Shown one piece after another: positions 53,576 to 62,389 of a stretch of 64,000 bases of DNA. The position numbers and the translations under genes are program-made. Source of the stretch: Deinococcota bacterium (lineage in GTDB: Bacteria; Deinococcota; Deinococci; Deinococcales; Trueperaceae). The stretch's first letter is position 1. The number at the start of each line of letters is the position of its first letter. Location of the stretch: the NCBI GenBank assembly GCA_963170125.1, contig CAUJFI010000173.1, forward strand, positions 1 to 64,000, written 5' to 3'. Below the pieces are notes generated by a model. It was not told the origin of the DNA, ran no database searches, and saw only the letters and a list, made by a program, of their open reading frames with translations.

Positions 53576-53660
53576 TCCCGTGAATACCAGAGCTTCGGCG
53601 AGGACGAAGGAGATGCCGTACCTAGCGCGATTCTTCTCGTCACGCCTTGCATCTTCAAGC
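53576..53660 (-). pseudogene. BrnT-like toxin remnant
   Basis: The minus frame reads ARRDEKNRARYGISFVLAEA followed by LVFTGVARIG, which resembles the core of BrnT toxins (WDE-KN...KHGISFE-A--VF). It has no start methionine of its own, lacks the first beta strand and degenerates after about 28 residues, and no brnA follows. The similarity is short. Confidence 0.4.
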
Positions 53661-53664
53661 GGTC

Positions 53665-53674
53665 TGGTATACCA
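53665..53674. promoter_or_regulatory. Palindrome TGGTATACCA, probable FCD-type GntR operator
   Basis: A perfect 10-base palindrome that also contains an extended -10 box (TG-G-TATACC) about 40 bases before the aminotransferase start. TGGTATACCA is the kind of site bound by GntR/FCD regulators such as NanR relatives. An FCD-type GntR gene ends this operon (61497-62237). I saw no second copy in the window. Confidence 0.6.
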
Positions 53675-53715
53675 TCTGACCCCATGCAAACCAGTCACCG
53701 GTCGGGGAGGTTCGC

Positions 53716-54897
53716 CTGAACCCTCTACCCCTGCCCACACGCTTGAGGAGCGTCCAACCCAAGGCCACCAACACGGCGGCCGAGGGTATCCCAAGCTTCG
53801 AGCGCGGTGAGCGCGAGGTCCTGAGCCTGGCTACCGCGCGGCCCGACCTGGACACGCCCGCCGTCGTCAAGGCGGCCGTCATCGCCGCCATCCAGATACC
53901 GCACACGTACATGACCTACACCGCCTCGCGCGGTCTGCCAGAGCTGCGCGAGTCCGTGGCGCTCAAGCTCGGTGCACGTAACGGCGTAGCCTACGACCCC
54001 GAGAGCGAGGTGCTGATCACGGCCGGCACCCACGAAGCGCTCTACGTCGGCCTGCAGGCCGTGGTCGAGCCGGGCGACGAGGTGCTCGTCCTGGACCCTA
54101 GCTGGGTCGCCTACAACGGCATGATCGGTCTGGCCGGGGGCGTTGCGCGCATGGTCACGCTCCGAGACAACCGGCTTGACATCGACGCCCTGAAGCGCGC
54201 GATCACCCCGCGGACGCGCGCCTTCGTCTTCAACAACCCGAACAACCCGACGGGGACGGTGTTCACGCGCGAGGAGCTCGCCGCGGTGGTGGACCTGCTG
54301 GCGGCGCACGACATCCTGGCCATCGTCGACGAGATCTACGAGGAGTTCGTCTACGACGGCAGGCAGCACGTCAGCCTCGCGTCGCTGCCCGGCGCGCGCG
54401 AGCGCGTGCTGCTCATCAACGGCTACTCGAAGGCCTACGCCATGACGGGCTGGCGCGTCGGTTACGCCGCGGGACCGAGTTGGTTGATCGACAGGATGCT
54501 CATCATCCACCAGCACCTGATCTCGTCGCCGTGCGCCTTCGCTCAGAAGGGCGCGAGCGTCGCCTACTCGGAAGCCGCGGAGCACGTCCGCGCGATGGTG
54601 GCGACGTACGACCGGCGGCGGCTGCTGCTGAACGAAGCGTTGGCGGCGGTCCCCAAGGTGAGCTACAGCCTTCCCGAGGGGGCGTGTTTCTACTTCCTGC
54701 GCGTCGATTCCGGCCTGGACTCCGCGACGCTGGCCAAGACGATCGCCAGCAGGGAAGGCCTCGTGCTCACCCCGGGGGGCGCGTTCGGTCCGAGTGGGGA
54801 GCGCCACCTGAGGTTCTCGTTCGCCGCGTTGCCGGAAGCGCGGGTCGGCGAGGCGGTGGGCCGTCTCGCAGCGGCTTTGGAGGCGATCGTGGAGTAG
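53716..54897 (+). CDS. PLP-dependent aminotransferase, class I/II
   Basis: The 393 residues have the fold-type I layout: TAGTHEALYVGLQAVVEPG, NNPNNPTGTVFTREEL, IVDEIYEEFVYDG and the PLP lysine in GYSKAYAMTGWRVGY, with the substrate Arg in ERHLRFSFAALP. Substrate is probably an amino acid such as aspartate, alanine or a gamma-glutamyl product. Start: no ATG, GTG or TTG has a binding site, but CTG at 53716 stands five bases after GGGGAGG and gives LNPLPLPTRLRSV, a normal-looking N-terminus. The fallback is TTG 53743. First gene of a seven-gene operon. Confidence 0.85.
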   Translation: MNPLPLPTRLRSVQPKATNTAAEGIPSFERGEREVLSLATARPDLDTPAVVKAAVIAAIQIPHTYMTYTASRGLPELRESVALKLGARNGVAYDPESEVLITAGTHEALYVGLQAVVEPGDEVLVLDPSWVAYNGMIGLAGGVARMVTLRDNRLDIDALKRAITPRTRAFVFNNPNNPTGTVFTREELAAVVDLLAAHDILAIVDEIYEEFVYDGRQHVSLASLPGARERVLLINGYSKAYAMTGWRVGYAAGPSWLIDRMLIIHQHLISSPCAFAQKGASVAYSEAAEHVRAMVATYDRRRLLLNEALAAVPKVSYSLPEGACFYFLRVDSGLDSATLAKTIASREGLVLTPGGAFGPSGERHLRFSFAALPEARVGEAVGRLAAALEAIVE

Positions 54898-54955
54898 GCA
54901 TACCTTCCCCCGTGGACGACAAACCAGAACTCAGGACAAGAAGGCGGTGCAATAG

Positions 54956-56443
54956 ATGAGAAGACTGTTGGTACTAGTGATCGCCGCGCTCGTTTGGAGC
55001 GCGAACGCCCAGACGCTGACGATCGCGATCAGCGAGGGGATGCCGGGCTTCGACCCCACGCAGACGACCAGGACCGTGGCGAACGACGTCTACCCGAACA
55101 TCTTCGACGGGCTGCTCGCCTTGGACCGTGAGGGCCAGATCGTCCCGTCGCTGGCGCTGTCCTGGGACGTCGTCAACGAGAAGGACTGGCACCTGACGCT
55201 CCGCCAGGGCGTCAGATGGCACGACGGCGAGACGTTCGATGCCGAGGACGTCAAGTTCACGTTGGAGCGCCTCGCGACCAACCAAGAGCTGATCCGGCAC
55301 GTGCTGATGGCCGAGCTCCAGTCGGTCGAGATCGTCAACCCGTACGAGGTCGTCCTCCACATGGCCAACCCGGATCCGCTCCTCCCCGTCAACCTGACGA
55401 TGCCGGCTACCTCGATGCTGCCCGCGCACTACTTCGAGGCCGTCGGGTTGGACAAGGCCACCCAGGCGCCCATCGGCACCGGCCCGTACAAGTTCGTCGA
55501 GTACCGCCCCGACGACAGGCTCGTCCTGGCGGTCAACGAGGATTACTGGGGCGGCAAGGCCGCCTTCAGCGAGCTCGTCTTCAGGGTGATCACGGAGTCG
55601 ACGACCAGCGTGAGCGAGCTCGTCACGGGCGGCGTCGCCGTCTCCAACATCGGCCCTAACGACCTCGAGCGGGTCGAGTCGAGTGGCGTGGCGCACGTGA
55701 CGACCCAGGTGACGAACCGCGTCGTCCACTGGACGCTGAACGTGTCCGACGGGCAAGCCACGGCAGACAAGCGCGTGCGCGAGGCCATCGACCTCGCGAT
55801 AGACAACCAGGTCTTCATCGACGTCCTCGAGAACGGCTACGGTACGCCTACGCGCGTGCGCACCGGCCCGGGCGACAACTTCATGCCGACCAAGTACTAC
55901 GGCACCTACAACTACGACCCCGCGAGGGCCGTCGAGCTCCTAGCCGAAGCCGGCTACGGCCCGGGTGAGCTGACGATCACGATCATGGGCGCCAGTAGCG
56001 TCAGCGACCGCGCCGAGCTGACCGCCGCCATGCTCGAGGCGGTCGGGATCGTGCCGGACATCCAGCTGTTCGAGAGCAGCGTCTGGTCCAGCAAGTACTG
56101 GACGCCGGGCGAGTTCACGAACATGGCGGGCGTGGGTTCGAGCAACTCCGCCATGGACTACGGCTCCACCCTGAGCGACCTGCAGTGCCCGGAGGGGGCG
56201 CACTCGCAGCGGAGCCACTGGTGCAACGAGGAGTTCAGCGACCTCGTGCGCGCCGCCAACCGCGAGATGGACACGGCGAAGCGCGCCGAGCTCCTCGACG
56301 CCGCCACGGAGATCCTCGTGGAAGAGCTGCCGCAGATATACCTCTACAACTCGGTCGGCTTCATCGGCGTCAGCGATGACCTCGACTGGAGCCCGCGCCC
56401 CGACGGCAGCCTCCTCATGTTCGACGCCCGCCCCGCCAACTGA
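54956..56443 (+). CDS. Peptide/nickel-type ABC substrate-binding protein (SBP_bac_5)
   Basis: The 495-residue lipid-free periplasmic protein has a signal peptide (about 3-18, ending ANAQ). Family motifs include VANDVYPNIFDGLLALDREG, WHLTLRQGVRWHDGETFDAEDV, GTGPYKFVEYRPDDRLVL and DKRVREAIDLAIDNQVF. Ligands of the family are oligopeptides, glutathione and other small peptides. The next genes are the matching permeases and a gamma-glutamyltransferase, which suggests a gamma-glutamyl peptide. Confidence 0.92.
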   Translation: MRRLLVLVIAALVWSANAQTLTIAISEGMPGFDPTQTTRTVANDVYPNIFDGLLALDREGQIVPSLALSWDVVNEKDWHLTLRQGVRWHDGETFDAEDVKFTLERLATNQELIRHVLMAELQSVEIVNPYEVVLHMANPDPLLPVNLTMPATSMLPAHYFEAVGLDKATQAPIGTGPYKFVEYRPDDRLVLAVNEDYWGGKAAFSELVFRVITESTTSVSELVTGGVAVSNIGPNDLERVESSGVAHVTTQVTNRVVHWTLNVSDGQATADKRVREAIDLAIDNQVFIDVLENGYGTPTRVRTGPGDNFMPTKYYGTYNYDPARAVELLAEAGYGPGELTITIMGASSVSDRAELTAAMLEAVGIVPDIQLFESSVWSSKYWTPGEFTNMAGVGSSNSAMDYGSTLSDLQCPEGAHSQRSHWCNEEFSDLVRAANREMDTAKRAELLDAATEILVEELPQIYLYNSVGFIGVSDDLDWSPRPDGSLLMFDARPAN

Positions 56444-56453
56444 GCGATACGCG

Positions 56454-57392
56454 GTGTTCGGTTACGTCCTCAGACGCCTCTTGCAGGTTATCCCCACGAT
56501 CTTGGGGATAACCTTGCTCCTGTTCGTCGTGGTCAGGTTCTCCGGCGACCCCCTCGCCATCTACCTCGGCGACGACGACATGGTCGTGGGGCAGGTCGGG
56601 AGCGACCAGGTCGAAGCCTTGCGAGCGCGTTTGGGTCTCGACCAACCGCTGCCGCTCCAGTACGTCTACTTCCTGCGCGACGCCCTCCACGGCGACTTCG
56701 GTCGGTCGTTCATCTACCAGAACCAGCCGGCCCTGCCCCTCGTCGTCCGCCGCCTGCCTGCCACCGCCGCGCTCGGCGGCGCCGCGCTGCTGATAGGGAT
56801 CCTCATCAGCCTGCCGGCCGGGCTGATAGCGGCCCGGTTCCGCAACCGCTTCCCTGACACGTTCGCCAGCTTCTACGCCGTAGTGGGGGAGGCGATCCCG
56901 AACTTCTGGCTCGGCATCATGCTGATCTTGCTGTTCTCCGTCAATCTGCGCCTCCTGCCCGTATCGGGCTCGGGAACGTGGCGGCACCTCATCCTCCCCG
57001 CCTTCACGCTCGGCACCGGCATGTCGGCACTCCTCATGCGGCTCTTGCGGGGCAACCTTATCGAGGTCATGAGCCTCGACTACATACGTACGGCTAGGGC
57101 CAAGGGCCTGTCGGCGCGCTCGGTACTCTTCAAGCACGGGCTGCGCAACGCCGCCATCTCTTACATAACCGTCCTCGGGCTGTCCGTTCCCGGGCTGCTG
57201 TCCGGCTCCGTCGTGACCGAGAGTATCTTCGCTTGGCCCGGTATGGGCCTGCTGTTCATCACCGCTATCAACGGGCGCGACATGGCCGTCGTCCAGGCCA
57301 TCGTCGTCTTCACGGCCTTCCTCGCCATCCTCGGCAACCTCGTCGTCGACCTCGTCTACGTCGTCGTCGACCCCAGGATCACGTACCGATGA
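56454..57392 (+). CDS. Peptide-type ABC permease (DppB family)
   Basis: The 312-residue membrane protein (GTG at 56454) begins VFGYVLRRLLQVIPTILGIT, the DppB/OppB opening, with GDFGRSFIYQNQP and the EAA loop YIRTARAKGLSARSVLFKHGLRNA. Six helices are visible. Its stop overlaps the next start (ATGA). Confidence 0.93.
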   Translation: MFGYVLRRLLQVIPTILGITLLLFVVVRFSGDPLAIYLGDDDMVVGQVGSDQVEALRARLGLDQPLPLQYVYFLRDALHGDFGRSFIYQNQPALPLVVRRLPATAALGGAALLIGILISLPAGLIAARFRNRFPDTFASFYAVVGEAIPNFWLGIMLILLFSVNLRLLPVSGSGTWRHLILPAFTLGTGMSALLMRLLRGNLIEVMSLDYIRTARAKGLSARSVLFKHGLRNAAISYITVLGLSVPGLLSGSVVTESIFAWPGMGLLFITAINGRDMAVVQAIVVFTAFLAILGNLVVDLVYVVVDPRITYR

Positions 57393-58288
57393 CGACCACT
57401 AGCCCAGGGGAGGAGCGGGTCGCGAAGCGGGCGCCTGGCCTGCGCCGCGCGGGGCGCGAGCTCCTGCGCAACCCGCCGGCGGTGTTCGGCGCGGTGGTGC
57501 TCACCGTGTTCGTCTTGGTCGCGCTCTTCGCTCCGCTGATCGCCCCGCACAACCCGAGGCAACAGAACCTCGGCGACCGGTTCACGCCCCCCGTGTGGGA
57601 CAAGGCCGGCGATGCGCGCTACCTGCTCGGCACCGATCAGCTGGGGCGCGACATCCTGAGTCGGCTCGTCTACGGCTCTCGGGTGGCGCTGGCCGTCGGG
57701 GTGTTCGGGACGGGCCTCGCGCTCCTGATCGGCGTGACGCTGGGCTTGTGCGCAGGCTACTTCGGGGGCAGGGTGGACGCTATCGTCACCCGCATCACCG
57801 AGGTGATCATCAGCATCCCCAGCAGCATCCTCTACATCACCATCCTCGGCGTGTTCGGGCCGAGCCTCTGGCTCCTGATCCTCGTGATGGGCCTGTTCGG
57901 CTGGATCACTTCCGCCAGGGTGGTCAGGGGCGAGGTGCTCTCCCTCCGCAACCGCGAGTACGTCGAGGCGTCCATCGGGCTGGGGCAGCGGACGGCGCAG
58001 GTGCTCATCAAGCACGTGTTGCCCAACGTGCTCGGCTCCATCATCGTCGTCGGCACCCTGAAGGTGGCGAGCATGATCATCCTCGAGGCCAGCCTCAGCT
58101 TCCTCGGCTTCGGGGTGCAGCCCCCGGCGGTCACGTGGGGGCAGATGCTCTCCGACGGCCGCCGCTTCATCACCAGCTCCTGGTGGCTGGCGACGCTGCC
58201 CGGCCTCGCGATCTCCCTCCTGACGCTGAGCCTGTTGTTCCTGGGTAACTGGCTGCGTGACAACTTCGACCCCAGGACCTACGACTAG
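57389..58288 (+). CDS. Peptide-type ABC permease (DppC family)
   Basis: The 299 residues show the DppC layout: an N-terminal helix (NPPAVFGAVVLTVFVLVALFAP), the periplasmic GTDQLGRDILSRLVYGSRV signature and the EAA loop YVEASIGLGQRTAQVLIKHVLPN. No DppD/DppF ATPase gene follows, so the importer must borrow ATPases encoded elsewhere. Confidence 0.93.
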   Translation: MTTTSPGEERVAKRAPGLRRAGRELLRNPPAVFGAVVLTVFVLVALFAPLIAPHNPRQQNLGDRFTPPVWDKAGDARYLLGTDQLGRDILSRLVYGSRVALAVGVFGTGLALLIGVTLGLCAGYFGGRVDAIVTRITEVIISIPSSILYITILGVFGPSLWLLILVMGLFGWITSARVVRGEVLSLRNREYVEASIGLGQRTAQVLIKHVLPNVLGSIIVVGTLKVASMIILEASLSFLGFGVQPPAVTWGQMLSDGRRFITSSWWLATLPGLAISLLTLSLLFLGNWLRDNFDPRTYD

Positions 58289-58297
58289 GAGACCGGA

Positions 58298-60046
58298 ATG
58301 AAGACGGCCGAAGCCCCTTACCCGAAGAAGGAAGTAGTCGCCCGCGACGCCATCGTGGCCGCCTGCGACGAGCGCGCCGCCGATTGGGGCGTCGAGGTCA
58401 TGAAGCAGGGCGGCAACGCTGTCGACGCCGCCGTCGTGACCGGGTTCCTGATGATGGTCTACGAGCCGTTCTCGTGCGGCCTGGGTGGCCACGGCGGCCA
58501 TATGGCGTTCTACGACGGCACCACCGGCGAGGTGGTCGGCATCGACGCGTCCAGCAAGGCGCCCGCCAAGGCCCACGCCGACATGTTCAAGGACGAGCTA
58601 CTCGAGGTGCCGGAGTTCTACGGCGACGTCGACCGCGTCAAGGTGAAGGACGACGCGAACGCCCTCGGCTTCCGCGCCATGTATGCCCCAACCACGGTGG
58701 CGCAGTACCACTACGTGCAGGAGCGCTTCGGGACGTGGTCGTGGGAGCAGGTGCTAGCCCCGGCCATCAAGGTCGCGGAGGAGGGGTTCGTCGCCGACGA
58801 GATCTACACGCGGCGCATGAACGCCACCCGCGCCCTCCTGCTCGAGCACGGCGACCCCGCCCTGATCGAGCCGTTCGAGGCCACCTTCTTCCCGAACGGC
58901 CGGGAGCTGAAGCCCGGCGAACTCATCGTGCAGGGCGACATGGCGAAGACGATGCGCCGCCTCGCCACGGAAGGCCCCGGCCTCTTCTACGGCGGCGACG
59001 TGTCCAAGCAGATCGTCTCCTGGGTCGAGGAGCACGGTGGGATCCTCAGCGACGTCGACTTCACGTCGTACAAGGTCGAGTCGGGCCCCTTGAGCGTGAG
59101 CACCTACCGGGGCTACGAGATCCACGGCTACGCCAACTGCGCGAACGGCTCCACCATCGCCGCGATCATGAACATCCTGGAGAACTTCGACCTCAGGTCG
59201 CTGGGCTACCTGAGCCCCGACCTGATACACGTCGTCGCAGAGGCCATGAAGCTCGCGTTCTCGGATCGCTACGCGTACGTGAGCGACCGCGACCAGGTGC
59301 CGGTGCCGTACGACGGGCTGATGTCGAAGAGCTACGCGCGCCAGCGGGCGAAGCTGATAGACCCGATGCGGGCCAAGCTGCATAGTCCGGGCAACCCCTG
59401 GCGGCACCAGGCCAGCGGGTCCAAGCTCTACAAGGAGTTCGGCCTCGACCTTGCGGCCATCACAGGTGGCGGCACGGCGAAGGAGCCCGACTCCGACACG
59501 ACGTTCATGGTGGCCGGCGACGCCGAGGGCAACCTCATGCTCATAACCTCCTCCAACTTCTCCAACTGCAAGGTGGTGGTACCAGGCCTCGGGTTCCAGC
59601 TCAACAACTCGATGGAGGGGGCCAACCCGGCGCCCGGGCACGCCCTGTCGATCGCGCCTTTCAAGCGCATCCTCCGCAACAGCGGGCCGACGCTCGTGTT
59701 CAAGGACGGCGAGCCCGTGTACGCCCTTTCGGCTCCGGGAGGCCGGCGGATCATCACCGGCACCGTCTGGGCGCTCGTCCAGATGATCGACTTCGGCCTC
59801 GGGCCGCAGGCGGCGCTCGACGCGCCGCGCATGCACTGCGAGGCGCACGATATGGAGCTCCGGATCGAGGACGGCGTCGGGGCCGAGACGCTCGACGTGC
59901 TGCGCGCCCGCGGCCACGAGCTCGACGTGTCGCCCATGTACCAGGAGGTCTACTCCCGCATGCAGGTCCTCAAGATCGACAGGACGGCGGGCCTGTACGT
60001 CGGCGGTTCCGAGCCGCGGAGCCATAGCGGGGTGCGGGGCTACTGA
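58298..60046 (+). CDS. Gamma-glutamyltransferase family protein, no signal peptide
   Basis: The 582 residues open VVARDAIVAACDERAADWGVEVMKQGGNAVDAAV with CGLGGHGGHMAFYDG, and the precursor cleavage site with the nucleophile Thr in SDTTFMVAGDAEGN (about 400). APGGRRIITGTVWALVQMID is the small-subunit signature. Without a signal peptide it should act in the cytoplasm on what the adjacent importer brings in. Some members are cephalosporin or acyl-amide hydrolases rather than glutathione enzymes. Stop and start overlap with the MmgE/PrpD gene. Confidence 0.9.
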   Translation: MKTAEAPYPKKEVVARDAIVAACDERAADWGVEVMKQGGNAVDAAVVTGFLMMVYEPFSCGLGGHGGHMAFYDGTTGEVVGIDASSKAPAKAHADMFKDELLEVPEFYGDVDRVKVKDDANALGFRAMYAPTTVAQYHYVQERFGTWSWEQVLAPAIKVAEEGFVADEIYTRRMNATRALLLEHGDPALIEPFEATFFPNGRELKPGELIVQGDMAKTMRRLATEGPGLFYGGDVSKQIVSWVEEHGGILSDVDFTSYKVESGPLSVSTYRGYEIHGYANCANGSTIAAIMNILENFDLRSLGYLSPDLIHVVAEAMKLAFSDRYAYVSDRDQVPVPYDGLMSKSYARQRAKLIDPMRAKLHSPGNPWRHQASGSKLYKEFGLDLAAITGGGTAKEPDSDTTFMVAGDAEGNLMLITSSNFSNCKVVVPGLGFQLNNSMEGANPAPGHALSIAPFKRILRNSGPTLVFKDGEPVYALSAPGGRRIITGTVWALVQMIDFGLGPQAALDAPRMHCEAHDMELRIEDGVGAETLDVLRARGHELDVSPMYQEVYSRMQVLKIDRTAGLYVGGSEPRSHSGVRGY

Positions 60047-61392
60047 TGATCACGGACGCGCTGGCCGAGTACATCTCCTCGGCGCTGAGCAAGCCCCTGC
60101 CGCCCGCCGTGACGCTCAAGGCGAAGCATCACGTGCTCGACACCGTCGCGGCGATGCTCTCGGGAACGCAGCTGCTCCCCGGCGAGCGCGCCTTGGCCTA
60201 CGCCGACCGCCTGGGCGGGCCGCCCGAGGCGTTCGTGTTGGGCAGCGGGGCGAGTACCGGCTACCTCACCGCGGCCTTCGTGAACGCGCTCCTCGCTCAC
60301 GCGGACGAGACGGACGATTCGCACGCCCCGTCGCTGACCCACCCCGGCTGCTCGATCGTGCCGGCGGCCCTCACGACCGCCGACTGGACGCGCGCCAGCG
60401 GCGAGGACCTGCTCAGGGCCGTGGTGCTCGGTTACGACGTCTGCACCCGCGTGAACCTGGCCATAACGGTGCCGGTGCTCGAGCGCACCCAGCGCAGCAC
60501 CTACAGCATCAGCGGCGCGTTCGGGGCGATGGCCGCCGCCGCCGCCCTGACCAGGCTCGACTTCGACGCGGTCAGGTACGCCCTCTCCTACACGGCGCAG
60601 CAGGCTTCCGGCCTGGCGAGCTGGCGCCGTGACCTCGAGCACGTCGAGAAGGCGTTCGTGTTCGCCGGCATGCCGGTGAGGGCGGGCACGAGCGCCGTCG
60701 ACATGGTGCTGAACGGCTTCACGGGCGTGGCGGACGTGTTCGACGGGCCGACGAACTTCATGGGCGCGTTCTCGCCGCACGGGGAGCCGGGCGAGCTGAC
60801 GCGCGGGCTCGGCACCGATCACGAGATCATGCGCACCAACATCAAGCGGTGGCCGGTCGGTTCGCCCATCCAGGCGGCCGTCGACTCGTTGACGGCGCTC
60901 ATGGCCGAACACGACCTCTCTCCGGAGCGCATCGAGCGGCTCACGGTCAGGTTGCCGACCGGCGGCGCCGAGACGGTGGACGACCGGCACATGCCGGACA
61001 TCAACCTCCAGCACATCATGGCCGTGACGCTCCTCGACGGCGGCCTCGTCTTCACCGCCTCGCAGGACTACGCGAGGATGGCCGCGCCGGACGTCGTCGA
61101 GCTGAAGAAGCGCATCCGGCTCATCGGCGACGCGAGCCTAGACGACACCGACCCGCCCCGGCAGGGGATCGTCGAGATCGACCTCACGGACGGCAGGAGC
61201 CTGAGGCACCACACGCGCGCCGTCCGCGGCACTTACGACAACCCGATGCCGGAGGACGAGGTGGTTAGGAAGGCCGAGGACCTCTTGGTCCCGCTCCTCG
61301 GCGCGCAGAGGTGCGCCGAGCTGGTGCGGGCGGTGCTCGGCTTGCCGAACCTCGACGACGTCCAGCGGCTCCGGCCGCTCCTCACGCTGTGA
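60046..61392 (+). CDS. MmgE/PrpD family protein
   Basis: The 448 residues match the 2-methylcitrate dehydratase fold: KAKHHVLDTVAAMLSGTQ, ANALLAHADETDDSHAPSLTHPG, LEHVEKAFVFAGMPVRAGT and the C-terminal domain with PMPEDEVVRKAEDLL. Methylcitrate dehydratase, aconitate decarboxylase and iminodisuccinate epimerase all belong here. No prpB or prpC is nearby; next to an aminotransferase and a GGT an amino-acid-derived substrate is more likely than methylcitrate. Confidence 0.85.
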   Translation: MITDALAEYISSALSKPLPPAVTLKAKHHVLDTVAAMLSGTQLLPGERALAYADRLGGPPEAFVLGSGASTGYLTAAFVNALLAHADETDDSHAPSLTHPGCSIVPAALTTADWTRASGEDLLRAVVLGYDVCTRVNLAITVPVLERTQRSTYSISGAFGAMAAAAALTRLDFDAVRYALSYTAQQASGLASWRRDLEHVEKAFVFAGMPVRAGTSAVDMVLNGFTGVADVFDGPTNFMGAFSPHGEPGELTRGLGTDHEIMRTNIKRWPVGSPIQAAVDSLTALMAEHDLSPERIERLTVRLPTGGAETVDDRHMPDINLQHIMAVTLLDGGLVFTASQDYARMAAPDVVELKKRIRLIGDASLDDTDPPRQGIVEIDLTDGRSLRHHTRAVRGTYDNPMPEDEVVRKAEDLLVPLLGAQRCAELVRAVLGLPNLDDVQRLRPLLTL

Positions 61393-61496
61393 CCCTCGAC
61401 CGCGGGTCCTGCCTCGCCACCGCGACCGCCGCTGGTCACGGCCACGCGCTCCTCGGCCGAAGCTCGTGGGAAGCGCGATGCTAACCTGACTGAGGA

Positions 61497-62237
61497 GTGA
61501 GACACACGGTCAGTTCCACCCGCGAGGAGGACCCCCTTGCCCGCACGACGGCAGAATGGGTCGTCGAACGCCTCAAGGACGACATCCTCACCGGGCGCCT
61601 GGCACCTGGCACGAAGCTCGTGGAGCGGGACCTCGCCGAGCGCTACGGCGTCAGCAGGACCCCGCTCCGTGAGGCGTTGAACCAGCTCGTCGCGAGCCAG
61701 CTCGCGACCACGGTGCCGTACCGCGGCGTCTTCGTCCGCAAGGTCGACCTCGCGTTCGCGCGCGACGTCTACGAGGTGCGCTCGGCCCTGGAAGGGCTGG
61801 CGGGCAAGCTCGCGGCCGAACGTGCGACCAAGGACGAGCTCCGGCTGGTGGAGGCCCACTTCAAGATCATCGAACGCCTCTCGCGCCTACAAGCTTCCGA
61901 CCAGGGCGTCAGAGACGACATCATGAGGAACAACACGCGCTTCCACCGGGCCATCGCGGTATCCGCCCACAACGCGCTCCTCCTCAACAAGATCGAGGAA
62001 GTATGGACGAGCGTCAGCCTCGTGCGCTTCTACGTCTGGCAGACTGAGGACCGCATCGAGAGCAGCCTGCTCGAGCACGCCGAGATGCTGGAAGCGCTGC
62101 GCAAGCGCGACGGCGAGCGGATGCAGGCGCTCTGCGCCGCGCACGCGGTGAAGGCTTGGCGGCATGTGGATCGGGTGTTGCGGGGGGGTGGGGATGGGCC
62201 GGTTGTGGGGGAATCCGGGACCGCCACGGCGATGTAG
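61497..62237 (+). CDS. GntR-family regulator, FadR/FCD subfamily
   Basis: The 246 residues have a GntR winged helix (VVERLKDDILTGRLAPGTKL, ERYGVSRTPLREALNQL) and an all-helical FCD domain (YEVRSALEGLAGKLAAERAT, NTRFHRAIAVSAHNALLLNKI, HAEMLEALRKRDGERMQAL) with the metal-type Asp/His positions. The GTG start is weak and a TAACCT box lies nine bases before it. It ends the operon begun at 53716, where TGGTATACCA is its likely operator. The last 15 residues are Gly-rich and overlap, on the other strand, the SorC-like remnant. Confidence 0.88.
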   Translation: MRHTVSSTREEDPLARTTAEWVVERLKDDILTGRLAPGTKLVERDLAERYGVSRTPLREALNQLVASQLATTVPYRGVFVRKVDLAFARDVYEVRSALEGLAGKLAAERATKDELRLVEAHFKIIERLSRLQASDQGVRDDIMRNNTRFHRAIAVSAHNALLLNKIEEVWTSVSLVRFYVWQTEDRIESSLLEHAEMLEALRKRDGERMQALCAAHAVKAWRHVDRVLRGGGDGPVVGESGTATAM

Positions 62238-62389
62238 CCACCACGTCGGACTGCCGCGATGGCGTAGGTTACCTCGGGGCCGCCGGCCACAACTATCACG
62301 CGTTTGGCGATGCGGAGCGAATCCAGGCCGATGCCCACCGAGCGTTTGTTGATGGGGGCGTCGAGAACCTTCCCACCCTTCACCCTCAA
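62213..62389 (-). pseudogene. Remnant of a SorC/DeoR-type sugar-binding regulator domain
   Basis: The frame starting directly behind the SIMPL stop reads VLDAPINKRSVGIGLDSLRI then AKRVIVVAGGPEVTYAIAAV and RRGGYIAVAVPD. This is the C-terminal end of the sugar-binding domain of SorC-family regulators (VIGVAGG...AI.AAL.GG). The DNA-binding and first two thirds of the ligand domain are missing and the frame turns into unrelated sequence inside gntR, so it is a truncated leftover. Confidence 0.55.
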
